Origin: Bacilli bacterium
Lineage (GTDB): Bacteria > Bacillota_I > Bacilli_A > RF39 > UBA660
Reading direction: 5' to 3'
Length of the DNA stretch: 54,293 nt
Assembly (NCBI GenBank): GCA_900772095.1
Contig: CAAGQJ010000045.1
Location: forward strand, 1-54,293
Under the pieces are notes generated by a model. It worked only from the letters and a program-made list of their open reading frames with translations, had not been told where the DNA came from and searched no databases. The translations under genes were made by a program, and so were the position numbers. Shown in pieces: positions 36,378 through 45,654 of the stretch (positions within the stretch are counted from its first letter, which is position 1; the number at the start of each line of letters is the position of its first letter).

Positions 36378-37883
36378 ATGAATTTAGTAATAACTTATTT
36401 AGAAAAAAATAATTCTGATAAAAAAGCAGTTATATATAAAGATAGAAGTATTACTTACAATGAATTAATAAATAATTCTAGAAAAATAGGCAGTTTCCTA
36501 TCTTCTTATATAACTAATAATGAACCCGTAATGGTTTTTATGAATAAAGGAATAGAAACCCTAGAAACATTTTTTGGCATTCTCTATGCAGGAGGTTGCT
36601 ACAGCTTAGTAAACCCAGATTTTCCTAATAATAGATTAGAACAAATCTATAATGTTTTAGAATGCAAAACTATTGTTACTAATAAAGAAAATATCGAAAA
36701 AGCAAAAACAGTTTTTCCACTATCCAACATTTTCGATGTTGACGATTTATTAAACAGTTCTATAAACTTAAAATTACTAGAAGAAATAAAACAAAACAAA
36801 ATCGATTTAGACCCAGTCTACATTAATTTCACATCAGGTTCTACAGGTGTACCTAAAGGAGTAGCAATATCAAATCGTTCAATAATTGATTTTATTTCTG
36901 AATTTATAAAAGACTTTAACATAAATAGTGATGACATTATCGCTAATCAAGCCCCTTTTGACTTTGATGTTTCCGTTAAAGACATTTATTCATCTATATT
37001 TGTCCAAGGAACATTACTAATCGTGCCAAAAGAATACTTTTCAAACCCAACACTACTTCTTGACTATATAACAACAAATAATGCCACCACACTTATATGG
37101 GCTGTTTCTGCACTATGCCTAATTACAACCTTTCACGCTCTAGATTATAAAGTTCCTACAAGCGTTAAAAAAGTTATCTTTAGTGGAGAAGTAATGCCAT
37201 TAAAACACTTAAAAATATGGATGGACAAACTAGAAAATGCTACCTTTGTTAATGTATATGGTCCAACTGAAATAACATGCAATTGTACTTATCATATCAT
37301 TGATAGAAAAAGAACCTATGAAGAATATATTCCTATCGGTAAACCATTTAATAATGAGCGAGTTTTCCTTCTAGATAAAGATAATAAAATCATCACAAAA
37401 GAAGATGAAATTGGCGAAATCTGTGTAAGTGGTTCTTGCCTAGCACTAGGATATTACAATAACAAAGAACAAACAGATGAGCACTTTTGCCAAAATCCCA
37501 CTAACAAATTCTATTTTGATATGATATATAAAACTGGAGACTTAGCGAAATATAACTCTGATAAAGAATTAATTTTCTGTGGTAGAAAAGACTTTCAAAT
37601 TAAATACATGGGTCACAGAATAGAATTAGAAGAAATAGATAGAGCAATTATGAATAACAAAAATGTAATAAGAGTATGTACTATTTTTGATAATGAAAAA
37701 GAAAAAATATATGGCTTCTATATCGGAGATATAGATAGTAAAGAATTAAAACAAGAACTCCAAAAAACTTTACCAGTTTACATGGTTCCTACTAAACTTA
37801 TTAAAATAGAAAACTTTCCAATGAATAAAAACGGAAAAACAGATAGAAAAGAATTACTAAAAATATATAAGGAGGGTAAATAA
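36378..37883 (+). CDS. dltA: D-alanine--carrier protein ligase DltA (possibly altered specificity)
   Basis: This 501-residue adenylate-forming enzyme has the P-loop TSGSTGVPKG (152-161), VYGPTEITC, YKTGDLA and the C-terminal catalytic lysine segment MNKNGKTDRKEL. DltA activates D-alanine and loads it on the phosphopantetheine of DltC in the cytoplasm. In known DltA proteins the residue in (F/I)xCGEV (Cys268/269) restricts the substrate to the D-isomer; here the motif is FSGEV with Ser269, so the specificity may differ. The stop overlaps the start of the following PLP-enzyme gene. It is the first gene of the operon. RBS GTAAGGTG. Confidence 0.88.
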   Translation: MNLVITYLEKNNSDKKAVIYKDRSITYNELINNSRKIGSFLSSYITNNEPVMVFMNKGIETLETFFGILYAGGCYSLVNPDFPNNRLEQIYNVLECKTIVTNKENIEKAKTVFPLSNIFDVDDLLNSSINLKLLEEIKQNKIDLDPVYINFTSGSTGVPKGVAISNRSIIDFISEFIKDFNINSDDIIANQAPFDFDVSVKDIYSSIFVQGTLLIVPKEYFSNPTLLLDYITTNNATTLIWAVSALCLITTFHALDYKVPTSVKKVIFSGEVMPLKHLKIWMDKLENATFVNVYGPTEITCNCTYHIIDRKRTYEEYIPIGKPFNNERVFLLDKDNKIITKEDEIGEICVSGSCLALGYYNNKEQTDEHFCQNPTNKFYFDMIYKTGDLAKYNSDKELIFCGRKDFQIKYMGHRIELEEIDRAIMNNKNVIRVCTIFDNEKEKIYGFYIGDIDSKELKQELQKTLPVYMVPTKLIKIENFPMNKNGKTDRKELLKIYKEGK

Positions 37884-39046
37884 TGAATTACAAAGAAATA
37901 CTAGATAAATATAGTACTCCATTATATGTCTACGATGAAAATACCCTAATTAATAGAGTTAATTATATAAAAAGTAAACTAGATAAAAACTTTAAAATTA
38001 TTTATGCAGTCAAAGCCAATACCTTTATTATCCCACTTCTTACAAAACTAGTTGACGGCTTCGAACTATGCTCATTTGGAGAAGTAGAAATATGCAATAA
38101 ACTAAATATAGATAGCAAAAAATTTGTCATATCAGGAGTAAACAAAGATGAAAAATCTATATCTTATATAATGTCTAATTATGATGTCCTAAAATACACC
38201 ATTGAATCCTATAATCAATATAAATTATTATCAGAATTAGCTTTAAAATATAATAAAAAAATAGATGTATTAATTAGACTTTCCTCATCAAATCAATTTG
38301 GTGTCATAGAAGAAGACTTTGAAAAAATAATAAAAGAAAACGAAAACAATAATTATATAAATATATTAGGTATTCAGTACTTTACTGGAACCCAAAAACA
38401 CTCTATTAAAAAAGTTAACAAAGAAATTGATTATTTAAATAACTTCATTTCACTTATAGAAAGTAAATATCCTATTAAAATAAAAGAAGTAGAATATGGA
38501 ACAGGTTCCCCAGTATTTTACTTTCAGGGTGAAGAATTTGATGAAGATACTTACTTTGAAGAATTAAATAAAGCCCTAAATAAATTAAATGGTAGAGAAA
38601 TATCTCTTGAAATAGGAAGAAGTATATCAGCTTCTTGTGGTATATATTTAACAAGAGTAGTAGACATAAAAACCAATAAATATGGTAACACCGTTATCTT
38701 AGATGGTGGCATGAACCACTTAGTTTATTATGGCCAAACTATGGCTATGAGAGTACCACACTTTGATATTTTTCCAAAAAGAGATTGTCCCAAAGTAACC
38801 TATAACTTATATGGTTCACTTTGTACAATAAATGATATAATAATAAAAGATGTGACCGTTAATAAATTACAACTTAACGATACATTCATATTTAAAAATG
38901 TTGGTGCCTATTCTTCTACAGAAGCAATAGCGTTATTTCTAAGTAGAGAATTACCAAAAATAATAATTTGTGATAGCAAAGGAAATTACCACGTAGTTAG
39001 AGACGCTCTAAAAACTAGTGAAATAAATTTTCCTTGTTATAGATAG
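37883..39046 (+). CDS. Fold type III PLP enzyme (diaminopimelate/ornithine decarboxylase-like) inside the dlt operon
   Basis: This 387-residue protein has the alanine-racemase-like barrel start with the PLP lysine in IIYAVKANT (Lys44), GGMNH and EIGRSISASCGIY for phosphate binding, and the C-terminal active-site Cys314 in GSLCTIND, followed by GAYSSTEA. These are features of amino-acid decarboxylases such as LysA. A decarboxylase gene between dltA and dltC is not the standard arrangement (dltABCD). Some fold-III decarboxylases (BtrK in butirosin biosynthesis) act on a carrier-bound amino acid, so action on DltC-bound substrate, or supply of an amine or amino acid, are hypotheses. It overlaps dltA by one base. 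Confidence 0.8.
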   Translation: MNYKEILDKYSTPLYVYDENTLINRVNYIKSKLDKNFKIIYAVKANTFIIPLLTKLVDGFELCSFGEVEICNKLNIDSKKFVISGVNKDEKSISYIMSNYDVLKYTIESYNQYKLLSELALKYNKKIDVLIRLSSSNQFGVIEEDFEKIIKENENNNYINILGIQYFTGTQKHSIKKVNKEIDYLNNFISLIESKYPIKIKEVEYGTGSPVFYFQGEEFDEDTYFEELNKALNKLNGREISLEIGRSISASCGIYLTRVVDIKTNKYGNTVILDGGMNHLVYYGQTMAMRVPHFDIFPKRDCPKVTYNLYGSLCTINDIIIKDVTVNKLQLNDTFIFKNVGAYSSTEAIALFLSRELPKIIICDSKGNYHVVRDALKTSEINFPCYR

Positions 39047-39055
39047 GAGTAGTAT

Positions 39056-39283
39056 ATGGAAAAATTAATTGAAATTTTAGAAGAATTAAAACCAGGAGTA
39101 GATTATGAAAATAAAGAGGATTTAATTGATGGAAGATACTTAGATTCTTTAACTATTTTATCACTAGTATCAGAAATAGAAGAAGAATTTGACGTAGAAA
39201 TACCTGCAGTAGAAATTATTCCTCAAAACTTTAATTCTGCATCTAAGATATATGAACTAATATTAAAATTACAAAATGAATAA
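39056..39283 (+). CDS. dltC: D-alanyl carrier protein DltC
   Basis: The 75-residue acidic protein has the phosphopantetheine site Ser31 in YLDSLTILSL and the typical four-helix spacing (EEFDVEIPA). It carries the aminoacyl group from DltA to the membrane acyltransferase. It would need AcpS for activation, and acpS is encoded just downstream on the other strand. RBS TAGGAGTAG. It is followed by the MBOAT gene after 2 bp. Confidence 0.9.
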   Translation: MEKLIEILEELKPGVDYENKEDLIDGRYLDSLTILSLVSEIEEEFDVEIPAVEIIPQNFNSASKIYELILKLQNE

Positions 39284-39285
39284 TT

Positions 39286-40872
39286 ATGTTAATTATATCT
39301 AAATTATGTAGAAAGTATTATAATTATCTATTTTTTGGAGTAGTTGCCATTTACAACTTTATGCCAAAAAAAATTAGACCAATTATATTACTTTTATTTA
39401 GCCTTTTATTTTTCACACTTATCAGTACTAAATTAGTTGTATTTTTAATACTAACCATAATATCTATTTACTTCAGTGCATTATTGATAGAAAAAATAGA
39501 AAATAATAAAACTTTAGCATTAGAAAAAGCATTAAAAGACGATAAAAAGAAAATAAAAGAAAAATATAAAAAAAGAAAAAAAGAAGTTTTAATAGTTTGT
39601 ATATTATTTAATGTATTATTTTTGTTTTTATTTAAGTATTTAAAATTCTTTACTATAAATATTAACAATTTATTTGAAATTGCCAAAATAGATTATCACT
39701 TTAAAATCTTAAAACTAATTGCACCAATAGGTATATCATTTTATACCTTACAAGCCTTAAGTTATCTATTCGATGTCTATAATGGAACAATAAAAGCAGA
39801 TAAAAACTTTATCAGAGTAGCATTATTTATGTCATTCTTCCCACAAATTATGGAAGGACCAATTGCAAGATACAATGATACTGCCTTTGATTTATACTCT
39901 GGTAATAAAATTACTTATCACAATTTATGCTTTGGACTTCAAAGAATATCATGGGGTTTATTCAAAAAAATGATTATCGCAGATAGATTAAACATCCTAG
40001 TAAAGACAGTATTTAATAATTATGCTTCCTACAGTGGACCAACTCTATTTCTAGGAGCAGTTTGTTATACAATTATGCTATATATGGATTTTTCAGGAGC
40101 AATGGACTTTGTTCTAGGTATGGGTGAAATATTTGATGTTAAAATTCCAGAAAACTTTAGACAACCATTCTTCTCTAAAAATATATCTGAATTTTGGACT
40201 AGATGGCATATAAGTCTAGGTAAATGGTTCAAAGACTATATATATTATCCAATTAGCTTATCAAAACCAATGAAAAAGATGACACTAAGTATGAGAAAAA
40301 TCCTAGGTAATCACTATGGACCATTAGTAAGTGGTACCTTTGCATTATTTATAGTATGGTTACTAAACGGTTTATGGCATGGAGCAGGGTGGACATTTAT
40401 TCTATTTGGTATGTATCATTTCATCCTAATATCACTTGGTAATATAATTAACCCTCAACTAGATAAACTATATCTTAAATTAAAAATTAATAATAGCACC
40501 ATACTTAGAATATTAAAATCAATTAAAGTAACAATTTTAGTAATATTCGGTGAACTTATCTTTAGAGCAGACAAAGTTAAAATAGCATTTGGCATGATTC
40601 ATAAAATATTCACTGATTTCAGCATCAATAAAAAAGAATTAATTACTCTAGGACTAGATTTACCTGACTACTTAGTAATAATAATATCATTAGTAATAGT
40701 ATTCATAGTAGGTATATTAAAAGAAAAAAATATAAACATCAGAAGCAAGATAGAAGAAAAACCAATAATACTTAGATGGATAATTTTCTACTTATTATTA
40801 TTTTCTATTCTTATCTTTGGAGCATTTGGACCAGGTTATCAACCAGTAGACCCAATGTATGCTGATTTTTAG
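39286..40872 (+). CDS. dltB: MBOAT acyltransferase, DltB/AlgI-like
   Basis: The 528-residue polytopic protein has the MBOAT core: FPQIMEGPIARY, EFWTRWHISLGKWFKDYIYYP, and the invariant catalytic His365 in WLLNGLWHGAGWT. DltB moves D-alanine from DltC across the membrane to LTA. It is longer than classic DltB (~400 residues) and resembles AlgI/PatA types, so donor and acceptor could differ. There is no evident RBS at ATG 39286, 2 bp after dltC, so coupled translation is likely; an internal ATG at 39361 is less plausible. Confidence 0.85.
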   Translation: MLIISKLCRKYYNYLFFGVVAIYNFMPKKIRPIILLLFSLLFFTLISTKLVVFLILTIISIYFSALLIEKIENNKTLALEKALKDDKKKIKEKYKKRKKEVLIVCILFNVLFLFLFKYLKFFTININNLFEIAKIDYHFKILKLIAPIGISFYTLQALSYLFDVYNGTIKADKNFIRVALFMSFFPQIMEGPIARYNDTAFDLYSGNKITYHNLCFGLQRISWGLFKKMIIADRLNILVKTVFNNYASYSGPTLFLGAVCYTIMLYMDFSGAMDFVLGMGEIFDVKIPENFRQPFFSKNISEFWTRWHISLGKWFKDYIYYPISLSKPMKKMTLSMRKILGNHYGPLVSGTFALFIVWLLNGLWHGAGWTFILFGMYHFILISLGNIINPQLDKLYLKLKINNSTILRILKSIKVTILVIFGELIFRADKVKIAFGMIHKIFTDFSINKKELITLGLDLPDYLVIIISLVIVFIVGILKEKNINIRSKIEEKPIILRWIIFYLLLFSILIFGAFGPGYQPVDPMYADF

Positions 40873-40880
40873 GGGGAGTT

Positions 40881-41813
40881 ATGAAAAATTTTATTAAAAG
40901 TTTTATATTTGTATTAATATTTATTATTATTTATTATTCATTATCTTATTTACTTCTTCCTAAAGCTAACATTAGAAAATATGGTATGTATAAAACCGCT
41001 ACCTATGAAATACTTGGAGAAAAAGAAAACACAATTGATGCAATCTTTCTAGGAGATAGTCTTATCTATTCCTCAATTGTTCCAATGGAGATATATGGAA
41101 ACTTTGGCTATACAACTTTTGATTGCTCTTCACCAGCCCTAATTCTTCCTGATGCTTATAAATATTATGAAATTGCCTTAGATAGTCAACATCCAAAAAT
41201 AGCATTTGTCGAAGCAAATATGTTTTTTAGAGACCCAAATAAAAGACCATGGTACACTAAATATATAAAGATGGGCAAAAACATCTTACCACTATTTAAT
41301 TATCATGATAATTGGAAAGATTTAGTTTTTTCTAATACAGGTTTAACTAACATAGAAAAAGGCTATCGCACTAATAAAACAAATAAACCAGGTAAGAATA
41401 GAAATTATATGAAAGAAAATAAATTCAAAGCTAAAATACTAAAAGAAAATGAAGAATATTTAAAAAAGATAGTAGACTTAGCAAAAGAAAAAAATGTCAG
41501 ATTAATAGTAATTGGACTTCCAGGACAAACATCTTGGAATAATACTAGAGATATGAAATTCGAAGAACTATCTCAAAAATATGGTTTCGAGTATATGAAT
41601 TTAAATAGAAGTGAGTATAATTTAGGTATTGACTGGACAAAAGAAACAAAAGATAAAGGCAATCACTTGAATTATTATGGCGCAAAAAAAGTATCTAAAT
41701 ACTTTGGAGAATACTTAAAAGATACTAATTACTTTGTTGACCATAGAAATGACCCTAATTATAAAGAATGGAATAATGCTTACTTAAAACATATAGAAAA
41801 CTTAAACAATTAA
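40881..41813 (+). CDS. SGNH-hydrolase family protein in the DltD position
   Basis: This 310-residue protein has an N-terminal membrane anchor (~5-26) and an SGNH fold outside: Ser60 in IFLGDSLIYSS and His262 in NHLNYYGAKKV, with Asp258 nearby. Members paired with MBOAT proteins (DltD, AlgX, PatB types) handle the acyl group after export. It is shorter than standard DltD (~400 residues) and closer to AlgX/PatB-type SGNH proteins. It ends the operon and its last 12 bp overlap the acpS end on the other strand. RBS TAGGGGGAG. Confidence 0.78.
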   Translation: MKNFIKSFIFVLIFIIIYYSLSYLLLPKANIRKYGMYKTATYEILGEKENTIDAIFLGDSLIYSSIVPMEIYGNFGYTTFDCSSPALILPDAYKYYEIALDSQHPKIAFVEANMFFRDPNKRPWYTKYIKMGKNILPLFNYHDNWKDLVFSNTGLTNIEKGYRTNKTNKPGKNRNYMKENKFKAKILKENEEYLKKIVDLAKEKNVRLIVIGLPGQTSWNNTRDMKFEELSQKYGFEYMNLNRSEYNLGIDWTKETKDKGNHLNYYGAKKVSKYFGEYLKDTNYFVDHRNDPNYKEWNNAYLKHIENLNN

Positions 41814-42149
41814 AACACTTGCTATCGCATAATCATTATCATGAGAAATAGATAAAGATATATTCCTATTATTATATTCATATAAATCATTATGAAGTCT
41901 AATACTTGGAGCGTTATTTAAATCATGATATACTTCTATATCTTTTAAGGAATAATCATTTATTCCTTTTTTTATTGACTTTAAAAAAGCCTCCTTACTC
42001 GCATATAAACCCGCAATAGTAGAACTATTATTACTTCTTTGCTTAATATAATCAAGTTCATCAATAGTAAATATCTTATTCATAAATACTTCATTATTTT
42101 TTAAATCATCAAATCTACTCACATAAACAATATCAATTCCATGAAACAT
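41802..42149 (-). CDS. acpS: Holo-[acyl-carrier-protein] synthase
   Basis: The 115-residue protein has GIDIVYVSRFD at the N-terminus (Mg/CoA-binding Asp), the ASKEAFLKS motif with the catalytic Glu, and the C-terminal SISHDNDYAIA. It transfers phosphopantetheine from CoA to carrier proteins; DltC in the neighbouring convergent operon is one natural substrate. Its end overlaps the SGNH gene by 12 bp. The start has AGGTG upstream on the minus strand. Confidence 0.93.
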   Translation of the reverse strand: MFHGIDIVYVSRFDDLKNNEVFMNKIFTIDELDYIKQRSNNSSTIAGLYASKEAFLKSIKKGINDYSLKDIEVYHDLNNAPSIRLHNDLYEYNNRNISLSISHDNDYAIASVLIV

Positions 42150-42200
42150 AAAATCACCTAAAAATATTATATTATATAATTAATTTATTATCAAATACTC

Positions 42201-42229
42201 TTGATTTTTTTACCACATTAAAGTATAAT
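42201..42229 (+). promoter_or_regulatory. Promoter of the AbrB-like regulator and ABC exporter
   Basis: TTGATT at 42201-42206, 17-bp spacer, TATAAT at 42224-42229. It serves three co-directional genes. Confidence 0.65.
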
Positions 42230-42257
42230 AAGTATGAAAAGTATAACGGAGGTTACT

Positions 42258-42461
42258 ATGGATAAAAATAAATATATAGGAATAAGTAAAGTAGGAGAAA
42301 AAGGACAAATCGTAATACCTAAAGAAGCAAGAGATATGTTTGATATTAAACCAGGAGATTCCATCGTAGTTTTATGTGACAAGAAAAAAGGAATTGCACT
42401 TGTTAAATCAGATGTTATTGAAAGCTTATCAAACAAAGTATTTGATAAAAAAGAGGATTAA
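42258..42461 (+). CDS. AbrB/MazE/SpoVT-family regulator
   Basis: This 67-residue protein has the swapped-hairpin DNA-binding fold of AbrB: KVGEKGQIVIPKEARDMFDI, then GDSIVVLCD and a short helix. It probably controls the ABC exporter genes that follow by 4 bp, or acts more widely as a transition-state regulator. I take ATG 42258, with CGGAGG upstream, instead of the upstream in-frame ATG. No TM or antitoxin partner is seen. Confidence 0.88.
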   Translation: MDKNKYIGISKVGEKGQIVIPKEARDMFDIKPGDSIVVLCDKKKGIALVKSDVIESLSNKVFDKKED

Positions 42462-42465
42462 CTAT

Positions 42466-43182
42466 ATGATAGAAATTAATAACCTAACTAAAAAATTCAA
42501 AGAAAAAACAGCAGTTAATAATGTAACTTTAACCATAAAAGATGGAGAATTATTTTCTCTCCTAGGAGTTAATGGCGCAGGAAAAAGCACAATGATTAAA
42601 ATGCTTTCAGGATTAATAAAACCAACAAGTGGAAGTATCAAAATTAATGACCTTGACATGAAAAAAGATAGCACAAAAATAAAAGAAATTTTAAATGTTT
42701 CACCACAAGAAACCGCTGTAGCACTTAATCTATCTGTTAAAGAAAACTTAGAATTTATGGCAGGAGTTTACCAAATTAAAAACAAAGAAGAAAAAATAAA
42801 AGAACTAATAGACACATTTAAATTAAATGATGTATTAAATCAAAAAGCAAAAACCCTATCAGGAGGTTATAAAAGAAAACTTTCAATTGCTATTTCTTTA
42901 ATAAATAATCCAAAAATACTATTTTTAGATGAACCAACTTTAGGACTTGATGTCATTTCAAGAAGAGAACTTTGGAATATCATACAAAAACAAAAAGACA
43001 AAATGACTATTATTCTAACAACTCACTATATGGAAGAAGCAGAAGCTTTATCAGATAGAGTAGGTATAATAAATAAAGGACTTTTAATAGAATTAGATAC
43101 CCCTTCAAAAATAATTACCAAAACAAAAAGCAAAAACCTAGAAGAAGCCTTTATCAAAATAACTATGGAGGATAAACTATGA
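42466..43182 (+). CDS. ABC transporter ATP-binding protein (ABC-2/drug export type)
   Basis: This 238-residue protein has Walker A GVNGAGKST, the Q-loop, signature LSGGYKRKLSIA, Walker B LFLDEPT followed by the GLD loop, and TTHYMEEAE with the switch histidine. It energises the permease encoded next (4-bp ATGA overlap). The C-terminus LEEAFIKITMED is typical of multidrug- or lantibiotic-type exporters; the substrate cannot be told. The start ATG 42466 follows AAGAGG. Confidence 0.92.
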   Translation: MIEINNLTKKFKEKTAVNNVTLTIKDGELFSLLGVNGAGKSTMIKMLSGLIKPTSGSIKINDLDMKKDSTKIKEILNVSPQETAVALNLSVKENLEFMAGVYQIKNKEEKIKELIDTFKLNDVLNQKAKTLSGGYKRKLSIAISLINNPKILFLDEPTLGLDVISRRELWNIIQKQKDKMTIILTTHYMEEAEALSDRVGIINKGLLIELDTPSKIITKTKSKNLEEAFIKITMEDKL

Positions 43183-43910
43183 GAACATTAAATTTTGCTA
43201 AAAGAAACTTCAAAGAAATTATTAGAGACCCATTAAGCATTATTTTTGCAATACTATTACCAATGTTTTTACTTTTTATCTTTAGACAATTTAAAATACC
43301 AAATGAAAATTATGAATTAAATAACTTCACACCCGGTATCATAGTATTTAGTCTTTCATTCATTACATTATTTACAGGTATGCTTATTTCTAAAGATAGA
43401 AGCACTTCATTTATAACTAGATTACAAATAAGTCCAATGAGTTCAAAAAACTATATATTTGGATATATGATTTCAATTATACCCCTTGTATTAGTAGGAA
43501 CAACACTATTTCTTTTACTAGCGTGTGTTTTAGGATTAAACTTTAATATAAACATTCTATATACCTTACTAATAACCCTAATCATTTCAATTCTATTCAT
43601 AGGATTTGGAGTCATAATTGGGAGCATATTTAACGAAAAATCATCATCACTTGTATCAAGCATTATTATTCAGCTAGTTTGCTTTACAGGAGGTGTATAC
43701 TTTCCAAAAGAATTACTAGGAAAATTTTTCTCAAAACTATGTGACTATTTACCATTTTATAGTTGTACTTCAATACTTAAAGGTATTCTAAATAATAACA
43801 TGAACCTAATAAATTTACAAAACATTATTACTTTTATAATATATTTAATCATAGTACTAATTCTATCAACTATAACTATGAAAAAAAGAATAAATAGTGA
43901 TAATAAATAA
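43179..43910 (+). CDS. ABC-2 type transporter permease
   Basis: The 243-residue membrane protein has six hydrophobic segments, beginning with the N-terminal amphipathic part (NFKEIIRDPLSIIF) typical of ABC-2 permeases and including SKDRSTSFITRLQ and the VCFTGGVYFPKE signature region. It pairs with the ATPase gene it overlaps by 4 bp. The system is likely an exporter controlled by the AbrB-like protein upstream. Confidence 0.88.
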   Translation: MRTLNFAKRNFKEIIRDPLSIIFAILLPMFLLFIFRQFKIPNENYELNNFTPGIIVFSLSFITLFTGMLISKDRSTSFITRLQISPMSSKNYIFGYMISIIPLVLVGTTLFLLLACVLGLNFNINILYTLLITLIISILFIGFGVIIGSIFNEKSSSLVSSIIIQLVCFTGGVYFPKELLGKFFSKLCDYLPFYSCTSILKGILNNNMNLINLQNIITFIIYLIIVLILSTITMKKRINSDNK

Positions 43911-43916
43911 AAAAAC

Positions 43917-43951
43917 AAAATAAGTAAAAAACACAAATTTACTTATTTTTC
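43917..43951 (+). terminator. Terminator after the ABC exporter
   Basis: AAAATAAGTAAA and TTTACTTATTTT form a perfect 12-bp stem around a 9-base loop with a following T-run. Confidence 0.75.
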
Positions 43952-44067
43952 TAATTATAAACTTAAAATTTCCCATAGAAAAAACTATATTTACCATAAT
44001 AAACTACAATAATATCAAACACTCTTATTAATTTTACATTTATAAAAAAATAACTATAATTAATCTT

Positions 44068-45600
44068 ATGAAAGAAAAAATATGTGGATATTACTTAGAT
44101 AGTGAACAAGAAAAAATAGTACTAGATAACTCCAAAAACATTCTCGTAGTAGCAGGAGCAGGCTCAGGAAAAACTTTAACTATCCTAGGAAAAATTAATT
44201 ATTTAATTAAATATAAAAACATTAAACCAGATGAAATACTATGTATTTCTTTTACCCGTGATGCCTCCAAATCCCTAAAAGAAAAAATAAAAAAAGAATT
44301 TAACAAAGATATAACTGTGTACACTTTCCATAAACTATCAATAGAATTACTAAAGAAAATGAATATAAAATTTGAAATCACTGACGTAGATACTCTTTCT
44401 AATATCATTCATAAATTTATATATATTGATGTATTAGAAAACCCAAAATTCATGAAAATAATATTAAATATCCTAGAAGAAAAATACAAAAACAAAAATA
44501 AATATATTACCTACATAGATAATAATAAACAAAAAGTTAACAAATTAGAAAACTTAATAGAAACATTTATTCACTTATTTAAATGCAACAATCATAAACT
44601 AAATGATTTCAATAAATTCCTAAAAGCATCTAAAAAAAACCTATTTTATCAAAAAGAAAAAATACTTTTAACCATTATACTTAATATATACTTAGAATAC
44701 CAAAGATATTTAAATGAAAACAATGAAATTGATTTTGATGATATGATTACACTTGCTACAAAAAATTTAAATAACAACCTTAAACTTAACTACAAATATA
44801 TCATAATTGATGAATACCAAGACACATCATACGTTAGATTTTTACTCATAAAAAAATTACTTGAACTAACTAATGCCAACCTTTTAGTAGTAGGAGATGA
44901 TTTCCAAAGTATATATAGATTTACTGGATGTGATTTATCATTATTTATAGACTTTACTAAATACTTTAAAAACTCTAAAATTATGAAAATTCAAAATACC
45001 TATCGCAACAGTTTAGAATTAATCACTGTAGCAGGGTTCTTTGTTATGAAAAACCAAAAACAAATTAGAAAAACCCTAAACTCAAATAAAAAATTAGACT
45101 ATCCAATAGAAATAGTTTACTACAAAAATATAAAAGAAGACTTTTACAAACTAGTATCCCTGATATACAACAAAACAAAGAAAAACATTCTAGTACTTGG
45201 AAGAAATAACTATGATATAAACATGGTTCTAAATCCCAAATACTTTAAATATAATAATAACTCCATCACATGCTTAAAAAATAACAATATTAAAATCAAT
45301 TACTTAACAGTACATAAATCTAAAGGCTTAGAAGAAGAAAATGTTATAATGATTAATTTAAGAAATGACATACTAGGTTTCCCATGCAAAATAAAAAATA
45401 ATCAAATACTAAGATTTGTAACCAATAATAAAGAAAAATACCTATATAGCGAAGAAAGAAGACTATTCTATGTTGGACTAACTAGAACCAAAAATAAAGT
45501 ATACTTATTTACACCCCTTAATAAAGAATCCATTTTTGTAAAAGAACTAAAAAAAGACTACAAAAAAAATATCAAGATAAATAAAATTTTTTTAAAATGA
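44068..45600 (+). CDS. Compact UvrD/HelD-like superfamily 1 helicase
   Basis: This 510-residue protein has the SF1 motifs: Q-motif at LDSEQEKIV, motif I AGAGSGKT, Ia ISFTRDASKSLKEK, motif II IIDEYQD, motif III VGDDFQSIYRF, motif IV QNTYRN, motif V INYLTVHKSKGLE and motif VI VGLTRTKNK. It is shorter than UvrD/PcrA (~700 residues), and the DFDDMI segment resembles helicase IV (HelD). A role in DNA repair or restart is likely. It has no obvious RBS or partner gene. Confidence 0.88.
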   Translation: MKEKICGYYLDSEQEKIVLDNSKNILVVAGAGSGKTLTILGKINYLIKYKNIKPDEILCISFTRDASKSLKEKIKKEFNKDITVYTFHKLSIELLKKMNIKFEITDVDTLSNIIHKFIYIDVLENPKFMKIILNILEEKYKNKNKYITYIDNNKQKVNKLENLIETFIHLFKCNNHKLNDFNKFLKASKKNLFYQKEKILLTIILNIYLEYQRYLNENNEIDFDDMITLATKNLNNNLKLNYKYIIIDEYQDTSYVRFLLIKKLLELTNANLLVVGDDFQSIYRFTGCDLSLFIDFTKYFKNSKIMKIQNTYRNSLELITVAGFFVMKNQKQIRKTLNSNKKLDYPIEIVYYKNIKEDFYKLVSLIYNKTKKNILVLGRNNYDINMVLNPKYFKYNNNSITCLKNNNIKINYLTVHKSKGLEEENVIMINLRNDILGFPCKIKNNQILRFVTNNKEKYLYSEERRLFYVGLTRTKNKVYLFTPLNKESIFVKELKKDYKKNIKINKIFLK

Positions 45601-45654
45601 GTTGTTTAATTAGGGTATTTTGTATTATAATAAGCATATATATTGGAGGTATTT

